From Burkholderia sp. (GTDB lineage: Bacteria > Pseudomonadota > Gammaproteobacteria > Burkholderiales > Burkholderiaceae): a stretch of 64,000 nucleotides of DNA. Below the pieces are notes generated by a model. The model ran no database searches and had not been told where the DNA came from. It worked only from the letters and a program-made list of their open reading frames with translations. The stretch covers positions 111,343 through 175,342 of the forward strand of contig JAIRVP010000067.1 of the NCBI GenBank assembly GCA_031253835.1, in the 5' to 3' direction. Shown here one piece after another: positions 39,249 through 47,659 of the stretch (positions are counted from its first letter, which is position 1; each line of letters begins with the position of its first letter). Position numbers and translations under genes: made by a program.

Positions 39249-39539
39249 ATGAAGGCCTCCAAATCCCTGCCTGCGCTCGATCCCGCCGACGTCCACGTCG
39301 AAATTCTCGAACGTTCCGATACGCTGCTCGTCGTCCGCTGGGTCGAGCCCGGCCGCTGTCATTACGGTGAACAGCGCTGGCGCCGCCGCTTCGCGCAGCG
39401 CACCGGCACCTGCGCGCTGTCGCGCCAGGTCATCCACCGCGGCGACGAAGTGTTCCGCCCGGCCGAACGCCCGGCCCCCGCGAATGCGGCCGCGATGATC
39501 TCCGCCGCCGAGGTGCTCGCGCTGGCCGGCGGCAGGTAA
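39249..39539 (+). CDS. DUF3331 family protein
   Basis: 96 residues, soluble. The core VRWVEPGRCHYGEQRWRRRFAQRTGTCALSRQVIHRGDEVFRPAERP matches my recollection of DUF3331, a small family of Burkholderia and relatives of unknown function; it contains two cysteines separated by 12 residues, reminiscent of a small metal site. The ATG at 39249 is preceded by AGGAAAC and favoured over a GTG at 39198. Separate transcription unit: no terminator-free neighbour. Confidence 0.7.
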   Translation: MKASKSLPALDPADVHVEILERSDTLLVVRWVEPGRCHYGEQRWRRRFAQRTGTCALSRQVIHRGDEVFRPAERPAPANAAAMISAAEVLALAGGR

Positions 39540-39640
39540 AACCTGCCGACTGCGCGCCGGGACACGCCGCGCCACGCACTGCGCCCGCCCTAGAAGCGCC
39601 GGTCTAATTCCCCCGCTTGTCTGTCACGCCCGCTCGCACT

Positions 39641-39666
39641 ATCGTTACACCACGCAATGTAACGAT
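39641..39666. promoter_or_regulatory. 26-base operator-like inverted repeat
   Basis: Perfect nine-base arms ATCGTTACA and TGTAACGAT with an eight-base spacer, about 41 bases upstream of the SDR start codon. A further GATTACG half-site overlaps its right end. TetR- and MarR-type regulators commonly bind such sites; no gene of either family is near. Confidence 0.6.
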
Positions 39667-39706
39667 TACGTGTCGCGGCCGATCGGCCGTGCCGATGGAG
39701 ACAGAC

Positions 39707-40693
39707 ATGCATGCATGGAGCGCGCGCCACGTCCCGGCGCAGGGCGGCAAGGTCGCGGTCGTGACCGGCGCCAACAGCGGTCTCGGCTGGCAGCTCGCGG
39801 AAACGCTGGCCGCGAAAGGCGCGACGGTCGTGATGGGCTGCCGCGACGCTGTGCGCGCCGCCCAGGCGGCCGATGCGATCCGCCACCTTCATCCCGATGC
39901 CCGTGTCGAAGTCGATCCGCTCGACCTCGCCGACCTCGCGTCGATCGAACGCTTCGCAGGCGACATCGCCGAACGCCACGGCCGCGTGGACATCCTCTGC
40001 AACAACGCCGGCGTGATGTTCCTGCCGCTGCGGCATACGCACGACGGCTTCGAGATGCAGTTCGGCACCAACCACCTCGGCCATTTCGCGCTGACCGGCC
40101 ATCTGCTGCCTGCGTTGCGCGCCGCACGGCGCGCGCGCGTCGTGACGATGTCGAGCGGCTTCAACCGCGGCGGCCGGATTCGCGTCGACGACCTGCGCGC
40201 CGAGCAGCGCTACAACCGTTATCTCGCCTACTGCGACAGCAAGCTCGCGAACCTCGTGTTCGCGATCGAGCTGCAGCGCCGATTCGAGCGCGCGGCGTTC
40301 GCGGGAATCAGCGTGGCCGCGCACCCCGGCTATGCGGCGACCAACCTGCAGTTCGCGGGCCCCGCGATGGACAGCTCGCCCGCACGCGCCGCGCTGATGC
40401 GCGCGGCAAACCGTTATCTCGCGCAGCCGGCCGACCAGGGCGCGCTGCCCGCGATTCATGCGGCAACGTCGCCCGATCTCGCGGGTGGCGCGTACATCGG
40501 GCCGTCCGGCTGGTTCGAGTCGCGCGGGCTGCCGGCGCGCGCGAGCGTGCCGCGCTCGGCGCGCGACGTGGCGTCGGCGGCGCTGCTGTGGGAGGCGTCG
40601 GAAGCCGCGACGGGCGTGCGCTTCCTCAGTTCGGGTGCGCCGGCCGGACGCGCGCCGGGCCGGCCGTTCGACACGGCGGCCGAAGCGCGCTGA
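39707..40693 (+). CDS. short-chain dehydrogenase/reductase, retinol-dehydrogenase-like
   Basis: 328 residues: TGANSGLG nucleotide motif, NNAG, SSGFNRGG, catalytic YNRYLAYCDSKLAN with Tyr/Lys, resembling the retinol dehydrogenase/WW-domain oxidoreductase-like SDR group (with the PGYAATNLQ loop). About 80 extra C-terminal residues. The ATG at 39707 is chosen because GGAG lies six bases upstream; earlier frames extend through the operator. Cytoplasmic NAD(P)-dependent; substrate unknown. The strong palindrome upstream predicts tight regulation. Confidence 0.87.
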   Translation: MHAWSARHVPAQGGKVAVVTGANSGLGWQLAETLAAKGATVVMGCRDAVRAAQAADAIRHLHPDARVEVDPLDLADLASIERFAGDIAERHGRVDILCNNAGVMFLPLRHTHDGFEMQFGTNHLGHFALTGHLLPALRAARRARVVTMSSGFNRGGRIRVDDLRAEQRYNRYLAYCDSKLANLVFAIELQRRFERAAFAGISVAAHPGYAATNLQFAGPAMDSSPARAALMRAANRYLAQPADQGALPAIHAATSPDLAGGAYIGPSGWFESRGLPARASVPRSARDVASAALLWEASEAATGVRFLSSGAPAGRAPGRPFDTAAEAR

Positions 40694-40908
40694 ATTGCGC
40701 GCCGTCACCTGCAACATTCGTCATATTTATTGCGCGAACCGAAAAGAAAGCCTGATGAAAGACTGATTCGGCGCACCACTGTTACCGCGCAGGAAACAAT
40801 CTATCATCAAAATCAGCGTTTACCCTGAAGCTCCCGGTGACTAACATTTGATCAATCGCTTAAGACATGGAGTCGAGAGCGAACTCAATAAAACACCCGG
40901 AGGTCACC

Positions 40909-41208
40909 ATGAAATCGCTCGTTTCCGCAGTCGTTGCCGCTGTCGCCCTGTCCGCTTCGTTCGGCGCATTCGCTCAAAGCACCGTGACCCGCGCCCAAGT
41001 GCGCGGCGAACTGGTCCAGCTCGAACAAGCCGGCTACAAGCCGGGCCTGTCGAGCCCGTACTACCCGAACGACATCCAGAGCGCCGAAGCGCGTGTTCAT
41101 GGTGCCGACACCAGCGGCTACGGCGCACAGCCGGCTCCGCTCGTCCACTCGGGCGCCCCGGCAGCCGCGTCGTCGAACGCACGCGACTCGATCTTCTTCG
41201 GCCAGTAA
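40909..41208 (+). CDS. DUF4148 family exported small protein
   Basis: 99 residues: a clear signal peptide ending AFAQS, then a short region TRAQVRGELVQLEQAGYKP..YPNDIQSAEARV, the DUF4148 signature. These exported proteins are multi-copy in Burkholderia and of unknown role. CGGAGGTCACC precedes the ATG, an excellent ribosome site. A strong terminator follows 54 bases after the stop, so it is monocistronic. Confidence 0.88.
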   Translation: MKSLVSAVVAAVALSASFGAFAQSTVTRAQVRGELVQLEQAGYKPGLSSPYYPNDIQSAEARVHGADTSGYGAQPAPLVHSGAPAAASSNARDSIFFGQ

Positions 41209-41262
41209 GCCGATGCGCCCTCGGCGGGCGCCGCGCGTCGCGCGATGAAGCAAGGCAGTCTG

Positions 41263-41293
41263 GACGAGCCCCTTCACGGGGCTCGTCCTTTTT
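41263..41293 (+). terminator. intrinsic terminator after DUF4148 gene
   Basis: Ten-base-pair stem GACGAGCCCC/GGGGCTCGTC with a five-base loop followed by CTTTTT. Both position and U-run support Rho-independent termination of the DUF4148 transcript. Confidence 0.85.
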
Positions 41294-41399
41294 GTGAAAC
41301 GCATACCTCCGCCGCCCGGTAGCGGGTGGCTTCGCCCGGGCGCGTTGCGTCCGGGTGCTTTTTCCCGGCAGGTATGCGTAAAGAAGCCGTGTGCGCCGG

Positions 41400-42599
41400 T
41401 CAGCGCGCCGCGGCTAAAGCAGGCACCGATCGCGACAGCACGCGCCAGCGCGACAGCAACTCGTCACGGTCGACGTAGCAGCCTTGCAGGTGCCGGCGGC
41501 CGGTCGACGGATCGAACTCGGTGCGCGCATGCAGCACGCGCCGGTTGTCGAACGCCCACATGTCGCCCGCCCGCAGCCGCCGGTGTACGCGGAAGCGCGG
41601 TTCGCGCGCGAGCGCGAGGAACCGCCGGTACGCGCGATAGACGGCCGCAACCGAGCCGGCCGGCGCATCGAGCGGCCCGCGCAGGAAGTTCGCGACGCGC
41701 ACTTCCGTGACGTTGCCGCGCGCATCGAGCCCGATCACCGGCGCCGAACAGCGGTAGTCGCTGTTCGCACTCTTGTTCCAGAACTCGAACGGCGTCGACG
41801 CCAGGTGCTCGAAATCGGCCGGATGCTCGCGCCGCAGCGCATCGGCGAGCGCAAAGCCGTCGAGAAAGATGCTGTCGCCGCCCGTCGCTTCGTTGGCCAG
41901 GCAATGCAGGAACTGCACACCCGGCTGCAACTCGCGCGTCGGCAAATCGGTATGCGGCGGCAGGTTCAGCGACGTATACGCATTGCTGTCCGGGCGCGGC
42001 TTCGATTCGACGTCGAACAGCACGCCGAAATTGCTTTCGCGGATCAGGCCGATGCGGCGCGCGATCTCGTCGACGCGGCCACGCTCGGCCGGCACGCCTT
42101 CGACGAGCGTCAGCCCCGTGCGCTGCAACGCGGCGAGCCACGCAAGCAGCGCACCGTCGTCCTCCATCACGTCGCGCCACGCGAACACGCCGATCGCCGT
42201 CGCATCGTCGCCGGCCCAGACGTGCCGCCCGTGCGCGGCCAGCCGCTCCGCGCGCGACGCATCGTCGTACGCATGCGCACGCAACCAGCCCGGCGACCAC
42301 GCGCTGCGATGCCCGTCATTCCACTCGACATGCAGCGCACCGTCGGTTTCGACGTGCACGGTAAGCGCCGACAGATCCTCGCGCGCATCGGCGATCTCGA
42401 ACACCTGCTCGCGCGTGACCGCATGCACGCACGCGGAACACGCGCAGTTGTCGCGCAACCAGTCGAAATGGAACGGCGATCGTCGCGCGTCGCTCCACTC
42501 GACGTCCACCGCCCCATCGCCGATCGTCGCCGCCGCGATGGCCGCATCGGCCGAAAACGTCCGCCAGTCCTCGATACGGTGTTGCGCTGCTGCCTGCAT
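41400..42599 (-). CDS. gamma-butyrobetaine dioxygenase (2-oxoglutarate-dependent)
   Basis: 399 residues. The N-terminal zinc site of BBOX-like enzymes is present: C52, C54, C57 and H97. The C-terminal TauD-like double-stranded helix carries the iron triad H216, D218 and H357. It hydroxylates gamma-butyrobetaine to L-carnitine with 2-oxoglutarate, O2 and Fe(II). I start at the ATG at 42599 where the family N-terminus begins; the 91 upstream residues of the frame overlap the hydrolase gene. Last gene of the carnitine operon, cytoplasmic. Confidence 0.92.
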   Translation of the reverse strand: MQAAAQHRIEDWRTFSADAAIAAATIGDGAVDVEWSDARRSPFHFDWLRDNCACSACVHAVTREQVFEIADAREDLSALTVHVETDGALHVEWNDGHRSAWSPGWLRAHAYDDASRAERLAAHGRHVWAGDDATAIGVFAWRDVMEDDGALLAWLAALQRTGLTLVEGVPAERGRVDEIARRIGLIRESNFGVLFDVESKPRPDSNAYTSLNLPPHTDLPTRELQPGVQFLHCLANEATGGDSIFLDGFALADALRREHPADFEHLASTPFEFWNKSANSDYRCSAPVIGLDARGNVTEVRVANFLRGPLDAPAGSVAAVYRAYRRFLALAREPRFRVHRRLRAGDMWAFDNRRVLHARTEFDPSTGRRHLQGCYVDRDELLSRWRVLSRSVPALAAAR

Positions 42600-42621
42600 C
42601 GTTGCCTCCCGGAAACGCCCG

Positions 42622-43578
42622 CTACGCGTGTGGTGCGAGCAAAAACCCGCCGACCAACCGGTGCATGCGTGCGGCCTGCGGGCTCGTCCCGAGCGCGCGC
42701 CAGCAGCCGTGCACCAGTCCCTCTCCTGTCCAGCCGTGCGCGACCCCGCCGGCCGCGCGAATTCGTTCGACGTACACGCGCGCATCGTCGCGCAGCGGAT
42801 CGTGCTCCGCGCCGATCGCGAGCACCGGCGGCAAGCCGTCGAAACGCGCAGCCTCGAGCGGCACCGACGCACGCAACAGCGGGTTGTCGTTCAGCAGCAC
42901 GTCGGACAACTCGCCCTCCCAGTACAGTTCGCGATAGCGATGCACGTCGTCGAGCGTCAGCATCGGCGCGTGCGCTTCCGTCTCGCATGCGGGCGATTGC
43001 GGTTCGAAACCGAGCATCGGATAGACGAGCGCGATGCCGTCGACATTGCGTTCGCCCGCATCGCGCAGTGCGGTGGCCACCGCCGCCGCGAGCATCCCGC
43101 CCGCACTGTCGCCCGCGAGCGTCAGCGGATGCACGCACGGCCCGAACGGCCAGCGTGCATCGCGCGCGGCACGCGTGACTTCCAGGCAATCTTCGAGCGC
43201 GGCCGGTGCGCGGTGTTCGGGTGCAAGGCGATAGTCGACCGCGATCACGTCGAGCCCCGTCTCGGCCGCCAGTTGCGCGGTAATCAGTGCGTGGCTGTCG
43301 AGCGAGCCGACGACGAAGCCGCCGCCATGAAAAAACAGCACCGTGCCGCGCGATGTGCCGTGCACGGACGAGTAGCGCCGCAATGCAATCGCGCGCCCGT
43401 CCCGCGCGTGCCACACGGCGTCCTGCTGCACGATGCCGGCCGGCAGCGCGGCCGGCGTCCATTCGGCCGCGAAGCGGTCGTAGAGGCGGCGCTGCTCGCC
43501 GGGCGAGCGCGCCGCCGCATCGGCCGGATACCACGCGTCGACGGCTGCGACGAACGCTGCGATTTCCGGTTCGAGCAT
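42622..43578 (-). CDS. alpha/beta hydrolase of the HSL family, possible acylcarnitine esterase
   Basis: 318 residues with the hormone-sensitive-lipase type oxyanion motif HGGG (84-87), nucleophile elbow GDSAG with S158, and acid/base residues consistent with D260 and H290. Cytoplasmic esterase. In Pseudomonas a different alpha/beta hydrolase (HocS) releases carnitine from short-chain acylcarnitines; by position this gene may play that role. Substrate is inferred, not shown. Confidence 0.83.
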   Translation of the reverse strand: MLEPEIAAFVAAVDAWYPADAAARSPGEQRRLYDRFAAEWTPAALPAGIVQQDAVWHARDGRAIALRRYSSVHGTSRGTVLFFHGGGFVVGSLDSHALITAQLAAETGLDVIAVDYRLAPEHRAPAALEDCLEVTRAARDARWPFGPCVHPLTLAGDSAGGMLAAAVATALRDAGERNVDGIALVYPMLGFEPQSPACETEAHAPMLTLDDVHRYRELYWEGELSDVLLNDNPLLRASVPLEAARFDGLPPVLAIGAEHDPLRDDARVYVERIRAAGGVAHGWTGEGLVHGCWRALGTSPQAARMHRLVGGFLLAPHA

Positions 43579-43628
43579 CGTGCGCGCTCCGCGGGTGAAA
43601 GTTGAAAAGTGAAGCGTGAAGATCGCCG

Positions 43629-44117
43629 CTAGCGACGCGGCGGCAACCCGATCACGCGGCCCGCATACGCGGGCGCCGCGCAATCGCGCTGCAACGCATG
43701 CAGCTCGGCCACGCGCGCGGCGACGTCGTCGTCGAACGGCGCAGATTTCGCACCGTCGCGCGTATCGACGTGCAGCAACATCTGCTCGCTCGCCGATACC
43801 GCGTCGCCATGCCCGTCGGCAAACAGTTCGAGATACAGATGCAGCCGCTTCGCATCGTGCGCGAGCACACGCGCATCGACACGCACCTGCGTGCCTTCCT
43901 TGATCTCGTGCAGGTAGTTCACGTGCGCTTCGAGCGTATAGACCGAGCGCCCCCGCTCGCGACGCGCGGCGTCGTCGAGCCCGATGCGATCGAGCAACGC
44001 ATCGGTCGCGAAGCTGAAGATCAGCAGATAGAACGCATCGCGCAGGTGGCCGTTGTAGTCGACCCATTCGGGCCGCACCACGTCGCGGTAAATCGTCAGC
44101 GGGGTATCGCCCGTCAT
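43629..44117 (-). CDS. hot-dog thioesterase, probable betainyl-CoA thioesterase
   Basis: 162 residues of the 4HBT/acyl-CoA thioesterase fold: VRPEWVDYNGHLRDAFYLLIF with the catalytic-Asp region and ARRERGRSVYTLEAHVNYLHEIKEGTQVRV. It would hydrolyse betainyl-CoA, product of the BKACE reaction, to glycine betaine and CoA. It begins four bases after the carnitine dehydrogenase stop; in some bacteria the two domains are fused in one protein, supporting a joint role. Confidence 0.87.
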   Translation of the reverse strand: MTGDTPLTIYRDVVRPEWVDYNGHLRDAFYLLIFSFATDALLDRIGLDDAARRERGRSVYTLEAHVNYLHEIKEGTQVRVDARVLAHDAKRLHLYLELFADGHGDAVSASEQMLLHVDTRDGAKSAPFDDDVAARVAELHALQRDCAAPAYAGRVIGLPPRR

Positions 44118-44120
44118 CGT

Positions 44121-45086
44121 CTAGTCCTCGAATCGCATCCCGTGCCGCGCCTTCACCGCGGCGATCGATTTCAGCACCTCGGTGATGCACTCGTCGCGAT
44201 AGCGTTCGAGCTCCTTGATGCTGCGCGTGCCCTGCTGTTCGGTCGTGCCTTCGACGACGCTGTCGATCAGCGCGTCGGTCAGCGTCGGCGCGACCAGCTT
44301 CGTCCACGGCAGTTCGAGCGCCGGGCCGAACTGCTGCATGAAGTGTCGCATGCCCGCGTCGCCGCCGGCCAGCGTGTAGGTCAGGAACGTGCCCATGAAC
44401 GACCAGCGGATGCCCGCGCCGAAGCGGATCGCATCGTCGATCTCGCCGGTCGTCGCGACGCCTTCGTTGACGAGGTGCAGCGCCTCGCGCCACAGCGCCT
44501 CGAGCAGGCGATCGGCGATGAAGCCCGGCACTTCCTTGCGCACGTGCAGCGGCCGCATGCCGAGCTTGCGATAGATCTCCATCGCGCCTTCGACGGCTTC
44601 CGGCGACGTGCGCGCGCCGCCGAGCACCTCGACGAGCGGCAGCAGGTAGACGGGATTGAACGGGTGGCCGACCACGCAGCGCTCCGGATGCGTCGCCCGC
44701 GCATAGAAATCCGTCGGCAGCAGCCCCGACGTCGACGACGCGATGATCGCGTCGGGCTTCGCCGCGCGGCTGATCTGCTCGTGCAGCTCGAGCTTCAACG
44801 CCTCGCGCTCGGGTGCGCTTTCCTGGATGAAATCGGCATCGGAAACACACGCCTCGATCGTCGAGACGAAGCGCAGCCGCGCGGGATCGGCGCCCGGTGC
44901 GAGGCCGACGCGTTCGAGCGCGGGCCACGCGTTCGCGACGTTCGCGCGCAACCGCTCTTCCGCGCCCGGCGCCGGGTCCCATACGACCACGTCGAGACCG
45001 TGCGCGAGCGCACGGGAAATCCACCCGCTGCCGATCACGCCGGTGCCGATGGCGGCGAACGTCTTGATGTCGGTCTTCACAGCCAT
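44121..45086 (-). CDS. lcdH: L-carnitine dehydrogenase
   Basis: 321 residues of the 3-hydroxyacyl-CoA dehydrogenase family: NAD-binding [27 protein letters not shown], then the [17 protein letters not shown] and [28 protein letters not shown] regions, ending in a helix-rich C-terminus containing [22 protein letters not shown], typical for carnitine dehydrogenase. It oxidises L-carnitine to 3-dehydrocarnitine with NAD+. Between the BKACE and thioesterase genes, cytoplasmic. cdhA is the synonym used in Pseudomonas. Confidence 0.93.
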   Translation of the reverse strand: [321 protein letters not shown]

Positions 45087-45172
45087 GTCAACGCATCCTT
45101 CAAATCAGGGGAAATCGGTGGGCGGCCGCGCCCGTGCGCAGGCCGCCGTGTCAGGTCAGTCGGCGAAGAAAT

Positions 45173-46102
45173 TCACGCGAATTCGGCAATCGCACGCCGT
45201 TCGAGCGGACGCTCGCCGCGTGCCGGCAGGCCGAGCTTGCGGCGGCCTTCGGCCGGCGTCAGCACGCTGCCGCCAAGCCGTTCGACGATCTCGCGGGCGC
45301 GCCCGACGAGCGTGCCGTTGGTCGCGTGCACGCCGCGATCGAGCCAGATGTTGTCTTCGAGGCCGACGCGTACGTGGCCGCCGAGCAGCATCGCCTGCGC
45401 GACCATCGGCATCTGCATGCGGCCGATCCCGAAGCCGGCCCAGTGCGCGCCCGGCGGCAGGTTGTCGACCATCGCCTTCATCGTGCCCGTATCGGCCGGT
45501 GCCCCCCACGGAATGCCGAGGCACAGCTGGAACAGCGGCGGATCGTCGAGCAGCCCTTCCTTCAGCAGCTGCTTCGCGAACCACAGATGGCCCGTGTCGA
45601 AGATCTCCAGTTCCGGCTTCACGCCGAGTTCCTGGATGCGCTTCGCGCCGGCGCGCAGTTGCGCGGGCGTCGATACGTAGATGTAGTCGCCGTCGCCGAA
45701 ATTCAGCGTGCCGCAGTCGAGCGTGCAGATCTCGGGCAGCAGGTCCTCGACGTGCGCGAGGCGCGTGAGGCCGCCGACCAGGTCGGTGCCCTTGCCGAAG
45801 CGCATCGGGTCTTCGCCCGGGCCGATCTCGAGATCGCCGCCCATGCCGGCCGTCAGGTTGATGATCACGTCGACGTCGGCCGAGCGGATGCGGTCGACCA
45901 CTTCGCGGTACAGGTTCGGGTCGCGGCTGCCGCGGCCCGTCTGCGGATCGCGCACGTGGCAGTGCGCGACGGTGGCGCCAGCCTTCGCGGCCTCGATCGC
46001 GGCTGCCGCGATTTCCTTCGGCGTGACCGGAATCGCCGGATGCTTGCCGACCGTATCGCCCGCGCCGGTGACGGCGCAGGTGATGATGACTTCATGGTTC
46101 AT
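45173..46102 (-). CDS. 3-keto acid cleavage enzyme (BKACE), dehydrocarnitine type
   Basis: 309 residues of the DUF849/BKACE family: VIITCAVTGAGDT, TVAHCHVRDPQTGRGSRDPNLYREVVDRIR and the zinc-type His pair in HVRDP and HCHVRD, then SLPP-like NLPPGAHWAGFGIGRMQMPMVAQAMLLGGHVRVGLEDNIWLDRG. With acetyl-CoA it cleaves 3-dehydrocarnitine into betainyl-CoA and acetoacetate (CdhC in Pseudomonas). Second gene of the carnitine operon. Confidence 0.92.
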   Translation of the reverse strand: MNHEVIITCAVTGAGDTVGKHPAIPVTPKEIAAAAIEAAKAGATVAHCHVRDPQTGRGSRDPNLYREVVDRIRSADVDVIINLTAGMGGDLEIGPGEDPMRFGKGTDLVGGLTRLAHVEDLLPEICTLDCGTLNFGDGDYIYVSTPAQLRAGAKRIQELGVKPELEIFDTGHLWFAKQLLKEGLLDDPPLFQLCLGIPWGAPADTGTMKAMVDNLPPGAHWAGFGIGRMQMPMVAQAMLLGGHVRVGLEDNIWLDRGVHATNGTLVGRAREIVERLGGSVLTPAEGRRKLGLPARGERPLERRAIAEFA

Positions 46103-46163
46103 GCTGGGTGCCTCGCTTGAATCGGGTTGTGTCGCATTGCAGAGGTAGTGCGGGCGCCGGCCG

Positions 46164-47117
46164 TCACAGGCCGAGATACGCCTTCACGGCAGGCAGGCCG
46201 TCCTTGCCGTCGAACGTCTTGACGCCCGCGAGCCACGGATCGAGCACCTGCGGGTTCTTCTTCAGGTACGCCTTCGCGGCCTCGGACGGTTTCGTCTTGT
46301 TCATCACCGACTGCATCAGCTGGTTCTCGAGCTGCGTCGAGAAGCGCAGGTTCGTCACGAGCTTGCCCGCGTTCGGGCAGCGCGCGATGAAGTCGGGCGC
46401 GGTGAGCGTGTACACGCGCGCTTCGCCGAAGTTCGGCCCGAACGACGCGTCGCCGCCGGACAGGTAGTTCATGCTGAGCTGGATGTTCATCGGGTGCGGC
46501 TCCCAGCCGAGGAACACAACCCACTTCTTCTCGCGGATCGCGCGCTCGACCGTCACCAGCATCCCGGCCTCGCTCGACTCGACGAGCTTGAAGCCGCCGA
46601 GCCCGTACTGGTTCGTGTCGATCATCTTCTGGATCGTCGCGTTCGCGCTGCTGCCCGGCTCGATCCCGTAGATCTTGCCGTCGAGTTCCGTACGGTGTTT
46701 CGCGATGTCCTCGAAGGTCTTCAGGCCGGCCTGGTATTCATAGCTCGGCACCGCGAGCGTCGCCTTCGCACCGGACAGGTTCGGCGGCTCGACGACGTTG
46801 ATCGACTTGCTGTCGAGGAACGGCTGCAGCTGCTTCTGCTGCACCGGCCACCAGTAGCCGAGCGACACGTCGAGTTGCTTGCTCTTCAGGCCGGCGAACG
46901 AGATCGGCACCGACGCGATCGTCGTGGTCGGCTTGTAGCCGAGCGCCTCGAACACGGTCGACGCGAGCGCCGTGGTCGACGTGATGTCGGTCCAGCCGAT
47001 ATCCGCGAAACGCACGGTGCGGCAAGTCGCGGCATCCGTCTCGGCCAGCGCCGCGTTCGTGAACGCGCCGGTCGCCAGCACGGCCGCGGCAAGCGCGGCG
47101 ATCTTCGTCGACTTCAT
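46164..47117 (-). CDS. carnitine/betaine ABC substrate-binding protein (CaiX/OpuAC type)
   Basis: 317 residues, periplasmic by signal peptide (about 1-25 ending NAALAE). OpuAC/ProX-type fold: CRTVRFADIGWTDITSTTALASTVFEALGY, WWPVQQKQLQPFL and KKWVVFLGWEPHPMNIQLSMNYLSGG with the aromatic residues that form the cation box. It likely binds carnitine. No permease or ATPase is beside it, so it must work with a permease encoded elsewhere. First gene of the operon; ATG at 47117 preferred over 47204 because the signal peptide starts there. Confidence 0.9.
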   Translation of the reverse strand: MKSTKIAALAAAVLATGAFTNAALAETDAATCRTVRFADIGWTDITSTTALASTVFEALGYKPTTTIASVPISFAGLKSKQLDVSLGYWWPVQQKQLQPFLDSKSINVVEPPNLSGAKATLAVPSYEYQAGLKTFEDIAKHRTELDGKIYGIEPGSSANATIQKMIDTNQYGLGGFKLVESSEAGMLVTVERAIREKKWVVFLGWEPHPMNIQLSMNYLSGGDASFGPNFGEARVYTLTAPDFIARCPNAGKLVTNLRFSTQLENQLMQSVMNKTKPSEAAKAYLKKNPQVLDPWLAGVKTFDGKDGLPAVKAYLGL

Positions 47118-47455
47118 GGTTCGATTCCTCCCGGTTGGTCTCGCGGCAGCCGGTGCGCGGAGTGTGCGCCGGCCTGCATCGTGGGAGTAAAAGTAACGAG
47201 CCATATTCGCCGCGAAAAGACCGCCGGCGACCTTTTCTTGACTATTTGCGACTATGAGTGGAAACCACTATCTTTTGCTCGAGGCTTGGTGGATGGGGGT
47301 TTGAGGCGGATTTTGATTGAAATCGGGTTGTCCCGATGCGGCGTGCGGCTTTCGATTCGGCTCCGCCGATACTGACAGATCTCCGACACATCGTCGGGTG
47401 CCGCGGATCGGTCCTATGCTGGCGTCGTCAGCGTGTCCGGTCCGCCAGGAACCCC
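47118..47455. other. regulatory gap upstream of the carnitine operon
   Basis: No gene seen in this interval. It is AT-richer at 47230-47285 and contains the direct repeat and palindrome described separately. Confidence 0.4.
47240..47269. promoter_or_regulatory. candidate regulator site upstream of the carnitine operon
   Basis: A direct repeat GACTAT (47240-47245 and 47250-47255), spaced by ten bases and so on the same helix face, is followed by a perfect palindrome AGTGG-AAA-CCACT (47257-47269). It is about 120 bases upstream of the SBP start. Direct repeats suit AraC-type regulators such as CdhR/GbdR. Inferred only. Confidence 0.4.
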
Positions 47456-47623
47456 ATGATCCTCACCGCTCTCTTTGTCGTGGCCGTTGTCGCAATCGTG
47501 GCGGTCATGCACCGCGGCGTGATCGGCAACGCGGATTCGCGGCTGCGTGCACGACTCGACGCGGAAGGCCCGCGCAGCGACGCATCGCGCCGGTTGATGC
47601 GTGCCTCGGGATACCGCGTCTGA
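47456..47623 (+). CDS. 55-residue single-pass membrane protein
   Basis: A short frame with an N-terminal helix (about 2-18, ILTALFVVAVVAIVAVM) and a basic, probably cytoplasmic tail. The ATG at 47456 has CAGGA upstream. No family recognised. Lies convergent with the LysR gene at 47660. Confidence 0.45.
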   Translation: MILTALFVVAVVAIVAVMHRGVIGNADSRLRARLDAEGPRSDASRRLMRASGYRV

Positions 47624-47659
47624 ACCTGCGCGGATCGTGACGGTGGCGACGCGCCCCGC

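Noticed and set aside
42622..45024. An 800-codon minus-strand frame spanning several genes
   Set aside because: Only the last 318 codons match an alpha/beta hydrolase; the rest is an alternate frame of the thioesterase and carnitine dehydrogenase genes.
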